From: Papaver somniferum
Lineage: Eukaryota > Streptophyta > Magnoliopsida > Ranunculales > Papaveraceae
Direction: 5' to 3'
DNA length: 64,000 bases
Assembly: GCF_003573695.1 (NCBI RefSeq)
Contig: NC_039358.1
Span: 96,596,117-96,660,116, forward strand
The notes below the pieces were generated by a model, which worked only from the letters and a program-made list of their open reading frames with translations, ran no database searches and was not told the origin of the DNA. The stretch's first letter is position 1. The number at the start of each line of letters is the position of its first letter. Both the position numbers and the translations under genes were made by a program. This document shows positions 57,633-64,000 of the stretch, one piece after another.

Positions 57633-60335
57633 TGTTGATGGTGGTTTTTAGTTTAGAGATAAAATTATAAAACCATGTATTTAATGTGTCGTCGTGCTGC
57701 AAAGAAACAGAGCCATTTAGAAGTAATGGGTGCCCGGGCCTCTTTACTTACATATGTATTGAGCAATTCAGTATATTTATATATAAAATTTATCCAGAAC
57801 GGTGCATGCAGCAACGATCCTGAGTATTCTGTAAATTTTATTAACCTCCCGCCTACATTATTCACTAACACATGGCTTACTGAGTATTTACTCTACGCCA
57901 TGTTCCCCAACCGAACTCTTTTGACATGACATGACAATTAATGTTTGCTCGTAGACAAGTGGCATGAATTTCCCGAAGTGTCGGGATTAAGACGTGCGTG
58001 GAAGTACTCAATCAGAGGCACTCAAAGTTATGCCGCCCTCTGAGATAAAAATTAGTGATTTTGTATCAATAAGCGAAATTCACCAAAATTGATTAATTTT
58101 GTGAAGCTTGCAAAATTCAATTTTTAACCTAAAATAAGGTTTTTCGCGGCCAGCGCAATATCTCGAACCCTATTGGTCGAGATTAAACCTAGGCAAACTA
58201 GGACATTGATCCACCATGGAACTAGTAAGAGCAAATCCTACCAAAAGTCGAAAACAACAAATAAAGAGGAATTGCGGCACATAAAGGCAGTAGCAAAAGG
58301 GACGCGGCCGCGCCACTTCGTCGGCCGGTTTTCCCGAGCGTGCGCCGCCGTACCACCGGTCGGCCACGTCCATAATGTTGTCTCTCGGCCCCTCTTTCCC
58401 ATCGACCAATCAAATCACTCTAAATGCGCAACCTACACTTTTAATCAAAGGTAGAAGTTGGCTAGTCGACGCGCTTAAATTCCTTAAGAAATTCAATTTA
58501 GGCTGCCCACGACAGTCTAAAAAGGATCGCAGCCGCATGATTTTCGCCAGCTGATTTATCACGCATAGCCGCCTCCTAGCATGGCCGAACAAGCTCCATG
58601 GTGTTCACTAGCGGGCCCACTGCTATTCCAACCAATCGAAATTCTCCTAGCCTGCCAGCAACAACCATAATCGCTAGCCAAAAGTAGGCAAGTCGCGCTG
58701 CTGAAAAGATTAAACGAGTTAAGACTGACCATGGCAGTCTCAAATTCATCACGGCCATCCAACTTAGCCATCCTTGGATGGCTTAAATTTTGTTTTGAGC
58801 AACCAATGAAGGGTCAGTATGCTCACCGGCTGCTCGCCTTTAGCCTTGGCCAATCAGGTCGCTCACGTCCTGCCAGTAGCATATCAAATCGATCACTTAA
58901 AGAAGGTTGAATGCACGGTTTTGAAAATCCTAATTTACATTCGCGGCAACACACTACTGTCGCAAAACAATCTCGACCGTCCAACTTCGCCAGCCGAATC
59001 GACCGGCCTAGATCTGATTTCGGAGAACCAATGAGATTCCGTCATGATTGCCGGCTACCCCTCTTCCATGAGAGGCGATCGACCCATCCTCAACCTGCAT
59101 GAGTAGTTCCAGGAAGCTGCTCGAAGTAAGCTAGTCATGCTACCTCAAGGGTTTTAAAAAAAAGCAACGACAACCAATAACTGCCGCAAATCATCTCAGT
59201 CACCCAACTTGGCCAGCCAAATTGGGCAGCCTAGATCAAATTATGTGACTTCAATAAGATGTCGCGGTGCTCACCAACCGCCCCTCTTCCACAAGGAGTG
59301 ATCGACTTGCTCCTTGGCCTGCTCGAACGACTCATGGAAGCTTCCCAAAGATAGTCGGCCGCGCTCCTTTTAAGACATTGAGTTCCGCGATCAACCAAGA
59401 TAGGCTCTATACGCGATGCTTCACATACATTGATTATTTTGAGATGCATGATTAAAAGCGATGTTTTATGTGCATCAATTAAAAACGATATTTTATAAAC
59501 ATCGATTTCACATAATAACTTAATTATTTAACCTAAAAGAATTACATGATATTTCTTGCGGCAAGTCTCACAACTTGACTTGTATAATATGGTCCTCTGC
59601 TGTCTAGCTCGCGCGTGATTGGTCAGAATAATTAGGTCTTGCAAGCAAGACCTACTCAACATCCTGCTGCATATTTTTCTACAAAAATACTCGAGACATC
59701 AAACATGTCACAAACTGGGGGATATTCATCAGGGTATTGGTATGGCGGTTTACAGCATGCGGCGTGCAACACGCCCATTATACGAAAGTATCAGGAAAGG
59801 CGGACAGTTAGTGGCAACAGAAAAAGTAGTGGGAGTAAACAAACCAGTCTTTCCCTCATAGTAGGGACGTGGTTTTCAATATTTTACACGATCCCACTTC
59901 TCCATCACTCAACTACTTCCACTTCTTATGTGGTCAGGGTGCGTTCAAATTATGACTTGTATAAATAGGTTCCTAATCTATTTTTCAAAGAACAAGTGTT
60001 ATCAACACGAGTATCCAGAAAACACCAAGAATTTATAGCTTATATTCCGAAAGCAAGTTCCACATTCTGATACGAGTCATAAACAGCCACACCTTCAGAG
60101 TTAACCATTCTGATCTTAATACCTTCTTCGCTTCCCTCCCTAAGATCAACCCTTCTCCTTCATTTTGTGACCGAAGCAAGACTGGAACGACAATTTCTTG
60201 GTTTAGGCCAGAACTGTACAGATTGATCTCTCGAATCTAAAGTACTCTCGTGCAATGCATTTGTTTAGGGTTTAGATTCGTTTCTCGGTGACACACCCAA
60301 ATTTACCATTTCCAGCAGAATCAGTTTTTACCCCA
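57633..60335 (+). mobile_element. Long 5' LTR (2.7 kb) of a Ty3-type element
   Basis: Starts TGTTGATGGTGGTTTTTA and ends CAGTTTTTACCCCA. Its ends and promoter region match the minus-strand LTR at 6943-9329. A TATA box is at 59960. The middle (58150-59440) is GC-richer with degenerate repeats of CATCCAACTTGGCCAGCC and CTCGACC-TCC(A/C)ACTT-type motifs on about a 200-bp period. Frames within it, on both strands, are not credible genes. The gag-like frame follows on the plus strand. The primer site right after the LTR (ACAACTGGTCAGTGGGAG region) is not of a type I can assign. Confidence 0.65.
59960..59967 (+). promoter_or_regulatory. TATA box in the right-hand long LTR
   Basis: GACTTGTATAAATAGGTTCC, conserved with the reverse-oriented LTR at 7311. 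Its position about 375 bp before the LTR end fits an LTR promoter. Confidence 0.6.
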
Positions 60336-60487
60336 AAACAACTGGTCAGTGGGAGATTAATCTCTCGGTTGCAAGATCAATTTTCGATTTCATATCTATT
60401 TTCCCAAATTCAAGACGGTGGATCTTAGGTCTAAATTCAATCATTAACCAGAATTCATTTCAATCACAAAACCCGACTTTCCATTTA

Positions 60488-61547
60488 ATGATGTACCCAG
60501 GTCATCTAAACTCTTCCAAATCCATGAATGCTCGAAATTCAATCACCATGGAAGGTATGGCAAAAATGCTAGAGGATGTTGTCGCAAATCAAGCTTATAT
60601 CGTCAAGCTCCAGAATGAGACGTTTTGCCTCCTAAAGAGCATGAAAAATCGGTTATGGCAAGAGTCAGCAAACATTCACTCGGAGAATGCTACCAATTTC
60701 AGAGGTGATACGAAAAATGTTGAATCCTTGTCCAAAGTCTGTGCCTCCGCCAATGACAATGCCGACAGAGCACGTAGCCGTATCGGACGAGAGTAGAAAG
60801 GAAATGACCAACTAAATTCAGCCAACGACAAAGAGCTGAGACAGTTTCACAAGGCTAAGTAAAGAGACCTGCCAGGTGCGTCACAATATTTGCAAGATAA
60901 GGGTAAGGAGCCGGCCTATGAAGCTTTGTTGGAAAACCCATATCTCCAGACCCTCGCAGAAGTTCAGAGAGTTGTCCAACAGTCCGCATCCACAACTGCT
61001 CTAACCTTACTAAAAAGAGAAGCACCTGAAGAAGGGACCAAGGCATCTATGAAGACGAGAACTGCGCCAATGAAAAATATTCAGTCCAACCACTTCACGT
61101 TGTTGTCGATGATGCATGTTCCTCAAGAGAAGTTGCACTTCAACAAAATTTCTGAACTAAACGGTCCGCGCCTGAGTCAACACTCACTCAAGTCTTGACT
61201 CCTCCCTCGAAATGAGATTCATGTAAAAACCTACATGAGTTTCCACGACAACAGCCGCTAACGCAAGAGAAGCTAGATTCGAAATACCCACGCTTTCCCT
61301 TCCTTATAAGAAGAGTCTTGGAGTTACTGGAATTTTGGGTACGAGACAGGGTGGTTCAATTTCCTCCCTATGGCGTCCGCCAACTGATCAAGAGATGTTG
61401 GATTCGATATATTTCCACTATCACAGGTTCATCCATCATCCTACCAGTGAATGCAATGGTCTGAAGCGGTTTTTTCAAGAAAGTATTAATTCGGGAGAAT
61501 TGCACCTCGGAACTGAAGTGCCTCCACTTTTCTGCGGATCGACATAA
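60488..61547 (+). pseudogene. Broken Ty3-type gag
   Basis: Starts about 150 bp after the long LTR with MMYPGHLNSSKSMNARNS and a helical MLEDVVANQAYIVKLQNETF. The same frame carries a TAG at 60794, a TAA near 60858 and a stop at 61196, with EPAYEALLENPYLQTLAEVQ in between. After a frameshift, 61335-61544 gives LDSIYFHYHRFIHHPTSECN followed by GLKRFFQESINSGEL. This resembles the zinc-knuckle-like region before protease in long Ty3 gags (pattern YC-FH...GH-TE-C--LK), with the Cys/His ligands partly changed. No protease or pol follows. Confidence 0.55.
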
Positions 61548-62150
61548 GGATGTTTTCACAGCCCCATTCATCGCCGTCACCGAGAGACGTTCTTATTTGT
61601 CGAAGGAATAACTAATCCGTCTGATCCCAGACGTTGCAAAAAAATAAACGACTGGGACTTCTCACTAATAGTGCTGTGTCACACAATGAATTTGGATTTG
61701 AAGTAATTATCCAGGAAAATCCAATTTTGTTCGGAGGTCTTGTGAACAAGTAAGTTTCATTAAACAGTCGTTTACACAACCAATTGTTTTGAAATTTGCT
61801 GGGGACTTGACATAGAAGTCAGTCCCATATTAAGAATAGGATCCAATAACCCAGTTATTCTAAAGTATCACATCACTCTAGTATTTCCCTTTTCATGCGA
61901 TTATTTACAATTTCTCTGAAATGATGGCGCTATTTGCATTCATAATTAGGATTCTAACTTATCAATTGATCCAAGTATCATTCGTTCTAGAAAATTACTC
62001 ACGAAATTATTTCAAAGAATAAATCAATTCAAAAATCCTCACAAAGCGATTATATACTAGTTCAAAGACAGAAAATCAAATCATAAAAGAGGCATTTCTT
62101 GCCTTTCAAAAAAAAAACTAAGAGGAGAAAGTTCGTAAATATAAAAGCAT
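61548..62150. other. Spacer where pol would be expected; no gene
   Basis: About 600 bp of AT-rich DNA with stops in all frames between the plus-strand gag and the minus-strand plant-mobile-domain gene. A few purine-rich tracts are present (GCTGGGGACTTGACATAGAAG near 61798), but no convincing polypurine tract plus LTR. Confidence 0.45.
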
Positions 62151-64000
62151 TCAAGGGAAATCAGCCAACAACAACTCATTCTTCTTATAGAAAGCATCCT
62201 TCATGTTTTGGAGAGCATCCTGCTTCAACTTCAATTTCTGAGATAACTTCTCAATCTTTATCTCCTGTTGATTAATGAAATCCATGGAGAGAACTTTATT
62301 CATTTCAGTTCGCAGCTTTTGGATTTCGGAAAATCCTTCACAGAACCGGGAAATGGTAAACTCAAAGTTCACAAACATATCCCGATGGTACTCCCAGTTT
62401 GAGACTACTTCTTCGGAAATGGTGTGTCCATTCACGTTACACATATCGCTGATTGAAGACAACACCTCTTCAACACATTTGGCTAGTGAAAAACGACTCG
62501 TGGATTTGTTGGTCTTGGCAATGTGTCCGTGTTTCTTCCGTATTTGGGTATACAACTCTGCATACTTAGCAAGCACGCTGAATCCTCCAATCAACACGTG
62601 GTCTATGAGGGGAGCATCAAATGGAGGGTCAAAAGCAGCACCCGCAGTAGAATGCGCAACTAACGCCATGTCGGTTTCAGGAAGTTCCATAGAGGCGCTC
62701 GCATCTACAACCATGGACACAACACCTTCATTCTCCTTGTAAGAAGCGACGACGCCCCCCACATCATTATCCACATCCACCTCGGGATTATTTTCTGGAA
62801 CAGTCTCATCCTGCGACATCACTGGTCAATACTTATTTCGTGCGGAAGAACGAATCATTTTAAATCATAAAATGTCTAGAAGACTTACCAGTTCATCTTC
62901 CAGCTCGCTAGAGGAGTTGGATTCGCTACCACACTTAGAAGTGCTTCCTTCATTGCCGCAAGACCCTGAATATTCTTCGCCTTCATCTTCATCCTCATCT
63001 TCGAGAGACTCGGTGTCACCAGATTTCTCTTTCTCCTCTGGAGGTGCCATGCTTTGGTCACTTGCAAGTCTGGCAAAGGTGTTCATGCCATCAAAACCCT
63101 GAATTAAAAAAAAAAAGGAGTATTCAGTGAGGTAAATCCCAAATACTTTTAAAATTCATCTACTCAGGGAGAAACGCATACATACCTTCATATTCGAAGA
63201 GTTAAAAACTACCGGAGTTTTCAGAGCCGTTCGAATACCACCTGCACACCTCTTCAACCTTGTATCTTTCTTCTGTGGACTGCACCCACCTTGTTTAGAA
63301 ATACGAGCTCTGGTCTATTTACCTGAAGGAAGCGGCTTCAACAGCTTATGTTTTTCCAAAGTCTTAGAAGAAGGCCTGCCGTGTGGAACTGTCACGACTT
63401 GCTGCATGAATTGGTGAAGATCAAGAAACTATTTCTGCCAGAATTCTTTATACTTAGGAGTCACAACTGGTTTCTTTCCTGGGAGAAAAAAAGGGAGGCT
63501 GCTCTTTGTCGCGAAAACACTACTATCAAAAACAGATTTCAAAAGATCTTTTGTGGGTATCAGCGTACGGCAGAATGGAATCCCCTGGTCAAAACCCATC
63601 TGACAGGAAGCTCTGTCAATATTATAAGGAACCACAGTAAAAGATTCCATAAAAAAAGATGGGACATATCTAGGTGTACAGCTTCGCATAAACACGGTTT
63701 CTCCAATGCCCATACCCTCTCCATCATAGTGCAATGTTATATCCGAAACAGAGGCAAAGGTATTTGGCTGAACTACAAATGGGAGAACTGGTGCCCAAGG
63801 ACGAAAATCTATCACATGTACATTATCAAGAAAGTCAATAAGTCTTAACCCAGGTTTTGGGCGCCTCTTTAGCCAACAGAGTATTCTGGCACCTCCATAT
63901 ATACTGGAGAACAAAGCTACAGGATTAGGAGCATAACCTTTGAAGTGCTCCCATAAGAATGCTTGGAGAAAAGCAATGTGAACATGTGATTCTATCTTCA
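62151..64000 (-). pseudogene. Plant mobile domain (PMD) gene, partial, two in-frame stops
   Basis: Three exons on the minus strand, open at the right edge: >64000-63186, 63098-62889, 62810-62151, with GT-AG introns and kept frame. Exon 1 has HVHIAFLQAFLWEHFKGYAP, LRLIDFLDNVHVIDFRPWAP and the PMD signature VPYNIDRASCQMGFDQGIPF (family pattern Y-P-RV-RQFG--Q-IP). It carries in-frame TAG codons at 63431-63429 and 63317-63315. Exon 2 is acidic (ESLEDEDEDEGEEYSGS). Exon 3 continues with a helical coiled C-terminus (QEIKIEKLSQKLKLKQDALQ). PMD proteins occur in transposons, in antisense ORFs of some Ty3 elements, and as domesticated silencing factors of the MAIN type. Stops and context favour a transposon-borne copy. 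Confidence 0.7.

Noticed and set aside
60325..60370. Assignable tRNA primer site after the right-hand long LTR
   Set aside because: The sequence after the LTR (CTGGTCAGTGGGAG) could be one, but I could not match it to a tRNA 3' end with confidence.
62275..62742. 155-codon plus-strand frame
   Set aside because: Antisense shadow of exon 3 of the spliced plant-mobile-domain gene.

Overview
This is eudicot nuclear DNA: one complete intron-bearing host gene in a thick layer of nested, mostly broken transposable elements. The LTR families (SIRE/Maximus-like Copia, long-LTR Ty3, chromovirus-derived short elements, a TRIM, PIF/Harbinger elements, an L1-type LINE) are typical of a medium-to-large dicot genome. 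A basal eudicot such as a poppy relative is a guess from general impression only. No bacterial, organellar or viral genes, rRNA, tRNA or CRISPR were seen.

Layout. 1-1563: start of a minus-strand LTR element (LTR with TATA box, gag-like reading frame running off the left edge). 1683-4680: 5'-truncated L1 LINE on the minus strand. 4921-6942: short LTR, tRNA-type primer site and broken Ty3 gag, cut by a 2.4-kb minus-strand long LTR (6943-9329). 9330-14640: noncoding DNA with several unrelated tandem-repeat arrays. 14790-16170: decayed minus-strand Ty3 pol. 16171-27804: a pol-less SIRE-like Copia element (A) with gag, its 3' LTR split by a 4.7-kb non-autonomous element (T, 22663-27382) with 2-kb LTRs and only 757 bp between them. 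28666-30645: solo LTR (B) of the same superfamily. 33020-36905: hAT-like, Athila-like and Tork-like Copia fragments. 36919-40938: a local direct duplication carrying a PIF/Harbinger transposon and related MITEs.

42377-46779 is the only clear host gene: a seven-exon P4-type ATPase (phospholipid flippase) of the ALA1 type, apparently intact. It is followed by a complete 502-bp TRIM (47048-47549) with a perfect 5-bp target duplication. 48838-57207 is a full-length 8.4-kb SIRE-like element (C) with a perfect 5-bp duplication, inserted into an older LTR (D) of the same superfamily. C has no pol and, in place of a normal gag, carries a plant-transposon-type ORF. 57633-64000: a long-LTR Ty3 element with a nonsense-riddled gag on the plus strand and, without any pol between, a three-exon plant-mobile-domain gene on the minus strand with two in-frame stops.

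The recurring theme is LTR elements that keep LTRs, primer sites and polypurine tracts but have lost pol, some carrying extra ORFs. They would depend on pol supplied by other copies. The flippase gene shows no functional link to these elements.
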